This document shows positions 25,056 through 32,712 of a stretch of 49,072 nucleotides of DNA, piece after piece; positions within the stretch are counted from its first letter, which is position 1, and each line of letters starts with the position of its first letter. The stretch comes from an uncultured Collinsella sp. (GTDB lineage Bacteria > Actinomycetota > Coriobacteriia > Coriobacteriales > Coriobacteriaceae), in the NCBI GenBank assembly GCA_902493375.1, contig CABUPH010000015.1, forward strand, positions 1 to 49,072, written 5' to 3'. The notes under the pieces are model-generated. The model made no database searches, had not been told where the DNA came from, and saw only the letters and a list, made by a program, of their open reading frames with translations. The translations under genes were made by a program, and so were the position numbers.

Positions 25056-26174
25056 ATGAATCCAAATCCCTTTAAGCCAACGGCAGGCAAGCGGCCTCCG
25101 ATACTCATCGGTCGCGAGTCGGTCATCGAAGATTTCGAGGAAGGGCTCGATAACGGCGCCGGAGCGCCGGGTAGGTTCATGCTCATTACGGGAAACCGCG
25201 GCTATGGCAAAACGGTTCTCCTGCGGGAACTGCAACGTCTCGCCAACGAGCGCGGATGGGCGGTTGTCTCCGATTTCGCCTCGCTTGGCTTATGCGACCG
25301 CTTGGCCGACGCGCTTCGCTCGAATAAACACGTTGTGACGTCAATGGAGTTTGGGCCGTCGTTTGGCCGGATGTCGGTCGAGGCGGCGCGAGCAAAGGGC
25401 GAAACGTTGCGAGGGCTGGTCAACGAGCGCCTCAAGAAGCTCGGTCCAGGCAAGGGCATACTGTTTGCGATTGACGAGGCCCAATCTGCGTCTATCGAGG
25501 AGCTGGCGGCGCTGGCCGTTCTCTATCAGCAAGTGCTCGGAGATCAGGATGCCACGGGCTTGTCCGATAGCGACCAGCGCGGTCTTGCGCTGGTGTTCGC
25601 CGGCTTACCCAGTATGGTTGATGACTTGCTCGAAGAGCCGAGCGTGACGTTTTTGCGGCGTGCTCAGCAGCGTACGCTGGGGGCGATTTCTTTGCCCAAA
25701 GTGCGCGATTCGTATATCCAGACGGTCAAAGACGCTGGTCTTTACATTGATGCGGAGACGGCGAACCTTGCGGCGCGCAGGAGCATGGGGCATCCCTATA
25801 TGGTCCAGCTGGTGGGATATTACATGTGGCGGTCTGCTGTCCGGCGTGGCTCGCAGGTCATTGAAGAGCGCGATGTTGAGGCTGGGCACGCGGATGCCGT
25901 CTCCGAGTTCTACGAAGCGGTTGACGCGCCCCTGTATTACGGGCTGCGCAGTCCACATCGCCTATTTATCGAGGCCATGGCAGTTGACGGGGGCAAGCCG
26001 ACGCGCATGGCGGACATCATTGAGCGCTGCGACCGCACCCAAAGCTGGGCGAGTAAATATCGCGCAAGCCTGATTCGCGAGCGCGTCATCGAGGCTGCCG
26101 GATACGGCCTCGTCCGGTTTACCGTGCCCATGCTGGGCGCGTACATCCGCGAACGCGTTTTATGGCACGAGTAA
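25056..26174 (+). CDS. AAA+ ATPase of the archaeal-ATPase/STAND-like type
   Basis: 372 residues. N-terminal PILIGRESVIEDFEEGL (box II-like), Walker A GNRGYGKT (about 49-56), Walker B FAIDEAQ, sensor region LVFAGLPSM, then a helical lid and a C-terminal winged-helix-like part (RASLIRERVIEAAGYGLVRFTVPMLGAYI). Such ORC/Cdc6-like stand-alone ATPases often act in defence or in mobile-element control, but the role is unknown. Its stop is adjacent to the uvrA-like start, indicating coupling. GAGGAGG precedes the ATG. Confidence 0.8.
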   Translation: MNPNPFKPTAGKRPPILIGRESVIEDFEEGLDNGAGAPGRFMLITGNRGYGKTVLLRELQRLANERGWAVVSDFASLGLCDRLADALRSNKHVVTSMEFGPSFGRMSVEAARAKGETLRGLVNERLKKLGPGKGILFAIDEAQSASIEELAALAVLYQQVLGDQDATGLSDSDQRGLALVFAGLPSMVDDLLEEPSVTFLRRAQQRTLGAISLPKVRDSYIQTVKDAGLYIDAETANLAARRSMGHPYMVQLVGYYMWRSAVRRGSQVIEERDVEAGHADAVSEFYEAVDAPLYYGLRSPHRLFIEAMAVDGGKPTRMADIIERCDRTQSWASKYRASLIRERVIEAAGYGLVRFTVPMLGAYIRERVLWHE

Positions 26175-26175
26175 G

Positions 26176-28680
26176 GTGATAAAGGTGACGGAACTGAAGA
26201 TGGGCCCGCAGGCTATCGAGGTGCGTGGCGCGCGCGTCCATAACCTCAAAGACATCGATATCGATATTCCGCTGGGAAGGCTTGTAGGCATTGCCGGTGT
26301 GTCGGGCTCGGGCAAGAGCTCGCTGGCGCTGGGCGTTCTTTATGCCGAGGGCTCGCGCCGTTACCTGGAGGCGCTCAGCACCTATACCCGCCGTCGCCTG
26401 ACACAGGCCGAACACGCCCAGGTGGACGAGGTGCTGCACGTGCCGGCGGCGCTCGCATTGCATCAGCGCCCCAGCGTGCCGGGCGTGCGCTCGACCTTTG
26501 GTACCATGACCGAGCTCAACAACAGCCTGCGTCTGCTCTTTAGCCGTTGCGCCCGTCATGTGTGCCCGCATTGCGGGGCGCGTGTAGAGCCGAGCCTTAA
26601 CGTGGCCGCTGGCCTGGCGCTCACGTGCCCTGCGTGCGGCCGCGAGTTCTACGCGCCGAGTGCCGAGGATTTGGCTTTCAATAGCGGCGGTGCATGCCCC
26701 ACCTGTGGCGGCACCGGTGTCATGCGCGAGGTGGACGAGGCGAGCCTGGTGCCCGACGAGTCAAAGACTATCAACGAGGGTGCGGTACTTCCCTGGGGCA
26801 CGCTCATGTGGGATCTGATGAAGCAGGTGGCAGGCGAGATGGGCGTGCGCACCGACGTGCCGTTTAACCAGCTCACGCCTCAAGAGCGCGACATCGTGTT
26901 CCATGGTCCGGCGGTTAAAAAGCACATTCTCTACGTTCCGAAAAACGGCGAGGGCGCCACGCCGCTCGACTTCACCTATTACAACGCCGTTTATACCGTC
27001 GAAAATGCGCTCGCTAAGGTCAAGGACGATAAGGGCTTAAAACGCGTTGCGCGCTTTTTGCGCGAGGGAGCATGCCGTGATTGCGCCGGCACGCGTCTCT
27101 CCGAGGCTGCGCGCCAGCCCCAGGTGCGCGGTATCAATCTGGCTCAGGCCGCGGCCATGACGCTTGGTGATGCGATCGAGTGGGTGCGCGGGGTGCCCGC
27201 ATCCTTGCCGGCCGAGATGCGGCCCATGGCGACGGATATCTGCGATTCGTTTTTGAGCACGGCTCGTCGTCTGGTCGACCTGGGTCTCGATTACCTTTCG
27301 CTCGATCGCGCCGGTGCCACGCTCTCCACGGGTGAGCGTCAGCGCGTGCAGCTCGCCCGCGTGGTGCGCAACCGATCGACGGGTGTGCTTTATGTACTGG
27401 ACGAGCCCTCAATTGGCCTGCATCCTGCCAATGTCGACGGTCTGGTGGGTGTGATGCGCGACCTAGTGGGCGACGGCAACACCGTGGTTGTTGTCGACCA
27501 CGATACGCGCGTGTTGGCGGAGGCTGATTATCTGGTTGAGATGGGCCCCGTTGCCGGAGCAGGCGGCGGCAATGTGATCGCCGCTGGTACGGTGGACGAG
27601 GTCGAACAATCGCAGGGCAGCCGCATCGCACCGTTTTTGCGCGCAGACCCCAAGCGTTTGCGCCCGCGGGTGGCTGACGACGAAATGTTCGATCAAGGCC
27701 ATATCCGCATGGCGACCGATGCCATCCATACCGTCAAACCGCTCGAAGTCGATATACCGCGCGGTCGCCTTGTCACGGTGACGGGCGTTTCGGGTTCGGG
27801 CAAGACAACCCTGGTGCTCGAGACGCTCATCCCTGCACTCAAGGCTCAGGCAACTGGCGCGCGCCTGCCAAGCCATGTGCGCTGGGTTGACGCCGAGGGC
27901 ATCGCACGCGCCAACCTGATTGACGCCACGCCCATCGGCGCCAACGTGCGCTCGACGGTGGCGACTTATGCCGACATCCATGATGAGCTGCGCCGCGCCT
28001 TCGCCCGCACGCCAGAGGCCAAGGCAGCCGGCTACAAGGCAGGTGCCTTTAGCTACAACACTGGCACTCTGCGCTGCCCTACGTGCGATGGCACGGGCTC
28101 GATATCGCTCGACGTGCAGTTTCTGCCCGACGTCGAGATCGTCTGCCCGGCATGTCGCGGCTCACGTTATGCAGACGCGGCTTCGCATATCCATCGCGAG
28201 GGCAAGGACGGGAGTCTGCTTACGTTGCCGCAGCTCATGGATATGAGTGTGGACGAGGCCCTCGACGCCACGGTGGGACTCAAGAAGGTTCAGGCGCGCT
28301 TGCAGACCTTGCACGACCTGGGCTTGGGTTATCTCACGCTCGGTGAGCCCACGCCGGCGCTTTCGGGCGGCGAAGCGCAGCGTCTTAAGCTTGCGAGCGA
28401 GATGGGACGCGTGCAGGACGATGCCGTATTCGTGTTCGACGAGCCTACGATCGGCCTACATCCGCTCGATGTTCAGGTGTTGTTGAGCGTGTTCGACGGC
28501 CTTGTTGCCAAGGGCGCCACGGTTATCGTGATCGAACACGATCTCGACCTTATCCGTAACGCCGATTACGTGATCGACATGGGCCCGGGCGGTGGCGACG
28601 CCGGCGGGCAAATCGTCTGCGCCGGCACGCCGGGCGACATCGCGGCCTGCTCCGCAAGCATCACCGGTCGCTACTTATAA
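26176..28680 (+). CDS. Short UvrA-like (UvrA2-type) ABC ATPase
   Basis: 834 residues against ~940 for UvrA. Two ABC modules: Walker A GVSGSGKSS (41-49) and GVSGSGKTT, with zinc-type CxxC pairs CPHC...CPAC, CPTC and CRDC. After LSTYTRRRLTQAE the sequence runs straight through VCPHC to the zinc region, so the ~100-residue UvrB-binding domain of UvrA appears absent. That is a mark of UvrA2-type proteins linked to drug or toxin tolerance. The first signature reads LSTGERQR instead of LSGGE; the second is canonical. Start candidates are GTG 26176, GTG 26185 and ATG 26200. Confidence 0.85.
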   Translation: MIKVTELKMGPQAIEVRGARVHNLKDIDIDIPLGRLVGIAGVSGSGKSSLALGVLYAEGSRRYLEALSTYTRRRLTQAEHAQVDEVLHVPAALALHQRPSVPGVRSTFGTMTELNNSLRLLFSRCARHVCPHCGARVEPSLNVAAGLALTCPACGREFYAPSAEDLAFNSGGACPTCGGTGVMREVDEASLVPDESKTINEGAVLPWGTLMWDLMKQVAGEMGVRTDVPFNQLTPQERDIVFHGPAVKKHILYVPKNGEGATPLDFTYYNAVYTVENALAKVKDDKGLKRVARFLREGACRDCAGTRLSEAARQPQVRGINLAQAAAMTLGDAIEWVRGVPASLPAEMRPMATDICDSFLSTARRLVDLGLDYLSLDRAGATLSTGERQRVQLARVVRNRSTGVLYVLDEPSIGLHPANVDGLVGVMRDLVGDGNTVVVVDHDTRVLAEADYLVEMGPVAGAGGGNVIAAGTVDEVEQSQGSRIAPFLRADPKRLRPRVADDEMFDQGHIRMATDAIHTVKPLEVDIPRGRLVTVTGVSGSGKTTLVLETLIPALKAQATGARLPSHVRWVDAEGIARANLIDATPIGANVRSTVATYADIHDELRRAFARTPEAKAAGYKAGAFSYNTGTLRCPTCDGTGSISLDVQFLPDVEIVCPACRGSRYADAASHIHREGKDGSLLTLPQLMDMSVDEALDATVGLKKVQARLQTLHDLGLGYLTLGEPTPALSGGEAQRLKLASEMGRVQDDAVFVFDEPTIGLHPLDVQVLLSVFDGLVAKGATVIVIEHDLDLIRNADYVIDMGPGGGDAGGQIVCAGTPGDIAACSASITGRYL

Positions 28681-28682
28681 CC

Positions 28683-28717
28683 GAATGTGACAAAGGGGCA
28701 GTTCTTTTGTCACATTC
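28683..28717. terminator. Bidirectional hairpin between uvrA-like gene and trmL
   Basis: GAATGTGACAAA/TTTGTCACATTC (12-bp perfect stem) around loop GGGGCAGTTCT. It overlaps the trmL stop codon. The loop resembles that of the dispersed CCTGCC hairpins. Confidence 0.75.
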
Positions 28718-29309
28718 CCGGAAAGTCTGTCTGGCGCAGGGCTTCGTAGAGGACGATGGCGGCGCTGTTGGAAAGGTTGAGGGCGCTGATGCGGTAGTCG
28801 TCCGGATTGACGAAGTTGCCGCAGATGTCCTGCTGAAGGATGGCCTCGTGGCTGTCCTGGGTATGTCCTAGCGATTCCTCGTGGGCTTCCCAAGCCTCGG
28901 CGTTGTCGAGTGAGTCGCAATCGCGCAGCATGGGGATGCGCTCGCAGCGCTCGGGCGCCGCGGCAAGCAGTGGCTCGGGAATGCCCGAGCTCTCGCTGCC
29001 AAAGACCAAGTAGTCGCCATCACGGTAGGTACTCTGCGCATAGGTACGGCGTGCCTTTTTGGTCAGCAGATGCAGACGACCATCGGCGGGGGAGAGGCCG
29101 TTGCGCGCAAGGAAATCCTCCCAGCCGGCATAGGTCGTCACGTCCAAATTTTGCCAGTAGCCCAGGCCGGCGCGACGTACCGTCTTGTCGTCGAGCGAAA
29201 AGCCCAGTGGCTCCACCAGATGCAGATGGGCACCGGTGACCACGCAGGTACGGCCTATATTGCCCGTATTGGCCGGAATCTCGGGTGCATACAGCACGAT
29301 ATTGAACAT
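28710..29309 (-). CDS. trmL: tRNA (cytidine(34)-2'-O)-methyltransferase
   Basis: SPOUT-family methyltransferase of 199 residues modifying the wobble base of tRNA-Leu isoacceptors. N-terminal NIVLYAPEIPANTGNIGRTC and C-terminal ISALNLSNSAAIVLYEALRQ motifs form the trefoil-knot SAM site, and LVFGSESSGIP is intact. The ATG at 29309 is preceded by AAGGAG. An insert with DILQQDICGNFVNP-like sequence is slightly longer than in E. coli TrmL (157 residues). Confidence 0.9.
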   Translation of the reverse strand: MFNIVLYAPEIPANTGNIGRTCVVTGAHLHLVEPLGFSLDDKTVRRAGLGYWQNLDVTTYAGWEDFLARNGLSPADGRLHLLTKKARRTYAQSTYRDGDYLVFGSESSGIPEPLLAAAPERCERIPMLRDCDSLDNAEAWEAHEESLGHTQDSHEAILQQDICGNFVNPDDYRISALNLSNSAAIVLYEALRQTDFPGM

Positions 29310-29330
29310 GAATCTCCTTGGCTCAGAACG

Positions 29331-29365
29331 AAAAACCACCACGAAGGGCACCTTCGTGGTGGTTT
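29331..29365 (-). terminator. Rho-independent terminator of CobW-type gene
   Basis: A 15-bp perfect stem (AAACCACCACGAAGG/CCTTCGTGGTGGTTT) with a 3-base loop and TTTTT on the minus strand. Confidence 0.85.
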
Positions 29366-29404
29366 GGCGGTTACGTAGGCGGAAAAATGGCCGCTTGGAT
29401 AAAC

Positions 29405-30535
29405 CTAGGCGCGGTGCCAGTCGGTCAGGCAGGCATCGAGGGAGGCGATGAGCGCATCCTTGTCCATGTGACGGCCGATGATGCACAGGCTCGTCATGCG
29501 GTCGCCCGTCTCGTCGTCCCAAATCTGCATAATCTCGGGGTTCTCGTCGATGATCTTCTGCTTCTCGCCCTCGGGCGCAGAGTCGACAAACAGGCCGTTT
29601 TCCATCAGGCGCATCTGGTGGCCGGCCTGCTCAAACATGTAGCACATGTCCGGATCGCCCGTCTGCCACAGCGGTCCCTTGACGCGGATGACCTCGTCGG
29701 GCCACTCCTGCTCAACAAAGTTGGTGAACTTTTGCAGGTCAAATGGCTTGCGGCGCGAGTACACAAAGGTCTCGATGTCGTACTCCAGCACCTCGGGGTC
29801 GTCGTGCTCCTCGGGGTGCTCCATGGCCTCGATCCAGGCGGCGGAGTTGTAGGCGCGCATAAAGTCGAAGCGGTCGGTGTCGAGCAGCTCCTCCATAGGA
29901 ACCTCGCCGTTTTGAGCCTCGACAATCACGGCGTCCTTCTGCAGGCTGCGCACGATAGCCTTGAGCTCGGCGATCTGCTCGGGACTCACGGTATCGGTCT
30001 TGTTGAGGATCAGCGTAGAGCAGAACTCGATCTGCTGGATGAGTAGGCTCTCGATGTCGTCCTCGTCGATATCCTCGGCCAGCAGGTCGCGGCCGCCGTT
30101 GAACTCGTCGTACATGCGGGCGCAATCGACTACGGCCACGATGTTGTCGAGTGCGAGCTTGGGCTCGCCGCCCACCTTGGCCTCGTCGCAGAAGCTCGAG
30201 ATGGTGTAGGCGATGGGGATGGGCTCGCAAATGCCCGAGGCCTCGATGATGATGTAATCGAAGTCACCCGAATCGGCGATGCCCTGCAGCTGGTTGGCAA
30301 GGTCGTCCGAAAGCGTGCAGCAGATGCAGCCGTTGGTGAGCGGGATGAGGTCGTCGGTCTCGGACAGGCCGCCGTCGGCGATAAGGCTGGCGTCGACATT
30401 GATCTCGCCGATATCGTTGACGATCACGGCGGCGCGGATGCCGCCGTCGTTGGCGAGGATGTGGTTGAGCAACGTGGTCTTGCCGGCACCGAGGTAGCCG
30501 GTAAGCATGATGATCTTCACGGGTTTGTTGGGCAT
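29405..30535 (-). CDS. CobW/COG0523-family G3E GTPase (metallochaperone)
   Basis: 376 residues. Walker A GYLGAGKTT, the metal-binding CxCC motif in NGCICCTLSDDL, and the NKTD guanine motif in LILNKTDTV. A C-terminal CobW_C domain follows. Members deliver Zn, Co or other metals. The ATG at 30535 is preceded by AAAGGAGG. No Zur box or cobalamin gene is nearby, so the metal is undetermined. Confidence 0.9.
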   Translation of the reverse strand: MPNKPVKIIMLTGYLGAGKTTLLNHILANDGGIRAAVIVNDIGEINVDASLIADGGLSETDDLIPLTNGCICCTLSDDLANQLQGIADSGDFDYIIIEASGICEPIPIAYTISSFCDEAKVGGEPKLALDNIVAVVDCARMYDEFNGGRDLLAEDIDEDDIESLLIQQIEFCSTLILNKTDTVSPEQIAELKAIVRSLQKDAVIVEAQNGEVPMEELLDTDRFDFMRAYNSAAWIEAMEHPEEHDDPEVLEYDIETFVYSRRKPFDLQKFTNFVEQEWPDEVIRVKGPLWQTGDPDMCYMFEQAGHQMRLMENGLFVDSAPEGEKQKIIDENPEIMQIWDDETGDRMTSLCIIGRHMDKDALIASLDACLTDWHRA

Positions 30536-30621
30536 GTGCCCTCCTTTGTTAGACATGGCTTACAGTTGAATCATATGCCAAACGCCTGCTCTTATACCCA
30601 CGCGCTGGCAAATAACACAGG

Positions 30622-30963
30622 CTACTCCCAGGCTCCCCATACATCGGGGCAATAACCGACGGTGGCCTTTTTGTCGTTGCGCACGATGGGCTCGGCTAGA
30701 ACCTGCTGGTTCTCGAGCAGCTTGTCGAAGCGCTGGCTGGGGGTGAGGTGCTGGATGAGCGCGAGCGTCTCCTCGTCCTTGGCCTTGGGGTTGAGCAGCT
30801 TGTCGATGCCGCCGACCGCCTGCATCACGCTCGTGAGCTCGTCCTTGCTCATCTCCTTTTCCTTAAGGTCGATAAACTGCACCTTAATGCGGCGCTCCTT
30901 AAAATAGCGCTGTGCCTTCTTGGTGTCGAAGGACTTCTTGGTGCCAAAAATCTGGATATTCAT
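30622..30963 (-). CDS. ArsC/Spx-family protein lacking the active-site cysteine
   Basis: 113 residues of thioredoxin-like ArsC/YffB fold: MNIQIFGTKKS-DTKKAQRYFKER, then LKEKEMSKDELTSVMQAVGG, ending in PDVWGAWE. In ArsC/YffB relatives the fifth position of the GxKxC motif is the redox cysteine; here it is Ser11. The only cysteine is in the C-terminal GYCPDVW. Arsenate reductase activity is therefore unlikely. The start sits directly after a stable hairpin and a long structured leader. Confidence 0.8.
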   Translation of the reverse strand: MNIQIFGTKKSFDTKKAQRYFKERRIKVQFIDLKEKEMSKDELTSVMQAVGGIDKLLNPKAKDEETLALIQHLTPSQRFDKLLENQQVLAEPIVRNDKKATVGYCPDVWGAWE

Positions 30964-30969
30964 ATATTA

Positions 30970-31140
30970 TTCCGCCGTTCTAACGAACGGCGGTCACCTC
31001 GACGCTGCAAAGCCATCTGATGGGTAATCTGCCTTTCAATCGTCGGGCGCGGGCAAAAGCCCAGCGCCCTCCTCTTTCAAGGCACCTTGCCTCATCAGCT
31101 GGCTTTTCGCTGACATTGACAGTACATCGAGGTGACCACC
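30970..31140 (-). ncRNA. Candidate structured leader RNA upstream of ArsC-like gene
   Basis: Read on the minus strand. An 11-bp perfect closing stem GGTCACCTCGA/TCGAGGTGACC (plus-strand 30992-31002 and 31127-31137) encloses hairpins at 31045-31069 (GGGCGC and GGGC arms, AAAA loop in plus-strand terms), 31095-31113 (TCAGC/GCTGA) and 31080-31092 (AGGCA/TGCCT). The last competes with TGCCTT/AAGGCA at 31030-31035 and 31079-31084. A 9-bp hairpin (30972-30993), partly overlapping the closing stem, abuts the ATG. I do not recognise it as a known riboswitch class. Confidence 0.5.
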
Positions 31141-31147
31141 GCCGGAC

Positions 31148-31771
31148 TTATCGAATGAAGTTGGTGCGCTCGCGATCGGCCTCGGGGGCTTCGATGCCGG
31201 CAGCCTTGCCTGCCTCGATGCAATGCAAGAGCCAGGCCATGTTCTTGCCGATGTTTCGCATGGTGGCCAGACCCTCGGCATCCTGGGCAGCCTCGCCCGG
31301 CGCAGCGCCAAAGACGTTGTTCCAGTAGGTGGAGGCGACCACGGGCATCTGGTTGATGGTGAAGTACTTGTTGAGTACATCGAACGTGGTCGACGTGCCG
31401 CCGCGGCGGGCAACGGCGACAGAGGCGCCCGGCTTGTGCGCAAAGGCCTTGCTGCCAGCATAAAACGCGCGGTCGAGGGCCGAGAGGATGCGGCCGCTGG
31501 GGTGCGCGTAATAGACGGGCGAGCCAAAGACAAAGCCGTCTGCCTGCTCGGCGGTGGCAATGAGCTCGTTGACCACGTCGTCGTCAAAGGTGCAGCGGCA
31601 ATCGAGCTTGCCGCACTGACCACAGCCAATGCAGTCGCGAATGGGCTTGGCGCCCAGCTGGAACACCTCGGTATCGATACCCTCGGCATGCAATTGCTCG
31701 GCGACTTCGGCAAGCGCGCGAGCGGTGTTGCCGTTTGCCTTGGGGCTACCGTTGACTAAAAGAACCTTCAT
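31148..31771 (-). CDS. NAD(P)H-dependent FMN oxidoreductase
   Basis: Flavodoxin-like iron-sulfur flavoprotein-type reductase, 207 residues: FMN phosphate loop NGSPKANGNT (8-17), a CIGCGQCGKLDCRC cysteine cluster near 47-60, and GSPVYYAHPSG in the flavin site. The cluster suggests an Fe-S or metal site, as in IsfA-like proteins. AGGGAG precedes ATG 31771. The structured leader follows its stop. Confidence 0.88.
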   Translation of the reverse strand: MKVLLVNGSPKANGNTARALAEVAEQLHAEGIDTEVFQLGAKPIRDCIGCGQCGKLDCRCTFDDDVVNELIATAEQADGFVFGSPVYYAHPSGRILSALDRAFYAGSKAFAHKPGASVAVARRGGTSTTFDVLNKYFTINQMPVVASTYWNNVFGAAPGEAAQDAEGLATMRNIGKNMAWLLHCIEAGKAAGIEAPEADRERTNFIR

Positions 31772-32105
31772 CACAAACTCCCTCTGCTTTCGATGACTTA
31801 TGCAGAGGATTATCGCATGAGCGGGCGGATGGCGTGGGGCGCGATGCCGGCCCCGAGGGCCCACGGCAGGCTCGCTCACCAGGTACGTGCGGGATACGGT
31901 CCAGAGGATGTTGGAGTGCGGGGCCTCGTGCGAGCAGATTGTAAGGGGTCTGGGCGGGTCGCCCTCGATGGCGAGCTTTGAGGTCTTGGAAGGCGGGCTG
32001 CTGCGGAGGTTATGATTTATACTAAGGCGGTTGCTATCGAGTAATTCACACTTGGTTTGATTCGATTGTGAACGCGCAGCTAGGACGGAAAGCAAAGGAA
32101 GTTCT
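31772..32105. other. Intergenic stretch without recognised gene
   Basis: 334 bp between divergent genes. Open frames exist on both strands but have no ribosome sites or recognisable motifs. The right end (about 32010-32100) is AT-rich and probably carries the promoter of the gene at 32106. Confidence 0.5.
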
Positions 32106-32426
32106 ATGGAAACAGAGGATGCTGTCTGTTTGATAACTTCGATTGCCCTGATTCTTCTTTCAATCCAATACAGAAGAGGAAGATGGCTCAGCTCAATTGC
32201 TGGATATGATGTCACAAAAAGGGAGAGCGGGATTGATATACGCCCTTACGCAAAGTTGATTTCTTCTGTGACGTTATGGATGGGGCTGCTGTTTTTCTTG
32301 TGGGCGGTAGAGGGCTGGGTACGCGATTGGAATACCAGTGTTTTTGAAGTTTTGGTTCTACTTCTGTTCAGCTTGGCCTCTTTGTCGTTCGTGCGGCTCG
32401 TTAGGTTTGTGTTTATGAGGCGATAG
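32106..32426 (+). CDS. Small membrane protein, DUF3784-like
   Basis: 106 residues with three hydrophobic segments (7-21, 50-67, 79-97). The LSSIAGYDV segment after the first helix resembles the IAGYN signature of DUF3784 membrane proteins. AAAGGAAG precedes the ATG. Markedly AT-richer than its neighbours, suggesting acquisition. Function unknown. Confidence 0.6.
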   Translation: METEDAVCLITSIALILLSIQYRRGRWLSSIAGYDVTKRESGIDIRPYAKLISSVTLWMGLLFFLWAVEGWVRDWNTSVFEVLVLLLFSLASLSFVRLVRFVFMRR

Positions 32427-32440
32427 CCAGCGGAAGCGGG

Positions 32441-32641
32441 ATGGACGACAAAATGGACCAATACAGCCAATTGTCAAAAGAATTTGATAGGGTTGGCTTA
32501 ACAGATTTACTCGACGGCATATCCGTGGCGGGGGATAGGTTTTATGTTGTTGAGCACTTATTTGCATCGGGTAAAGGAAACCAAGAGTATCGAAAACGGT
32601 GCCCCCGGGCCCCGGGAGGGACTGCAGGGGTGTTCGGCTAA
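32441..32641 (+). pseudogene. Possible gene remnant or hypothetical small ORF
   Basis: 66 codons. The first ~48 residues look protein-like (LSKEFDRVGLTDLLDGISV, VVEHLFASGKG), after which composition changes to Pro/Gly/Arg in a GC-rich run near 32600, suggesting truncation or a frameshift. No good ribosome site. Confidence 0.3.
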
Positions 32642-32712
32642 CTGTGGGTACGACCTATTTGCTCAATGTGTTCGCCTGAGATCGGAAAATAACCATCATG
32701 CGCCCCACGACG

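Noticed and set aside
31075..31115. Hammerhead-ribozyme-like core (CTGATGAG...GAAA) on the minus strand
   Set aside because: Two extra bases separate the stem II equivalent from GAAA, and no proper stem I with a GUH cleavage site can be drawn; the bases pair better as TCAGC/GCTGA.
31793..31981. Small plus-strand frame in the 31772-32105 gap
   Set aside because: No ribosome site, no motif, and Gly/Arg-rich composition as expected from non-coding GC-rich DNA.
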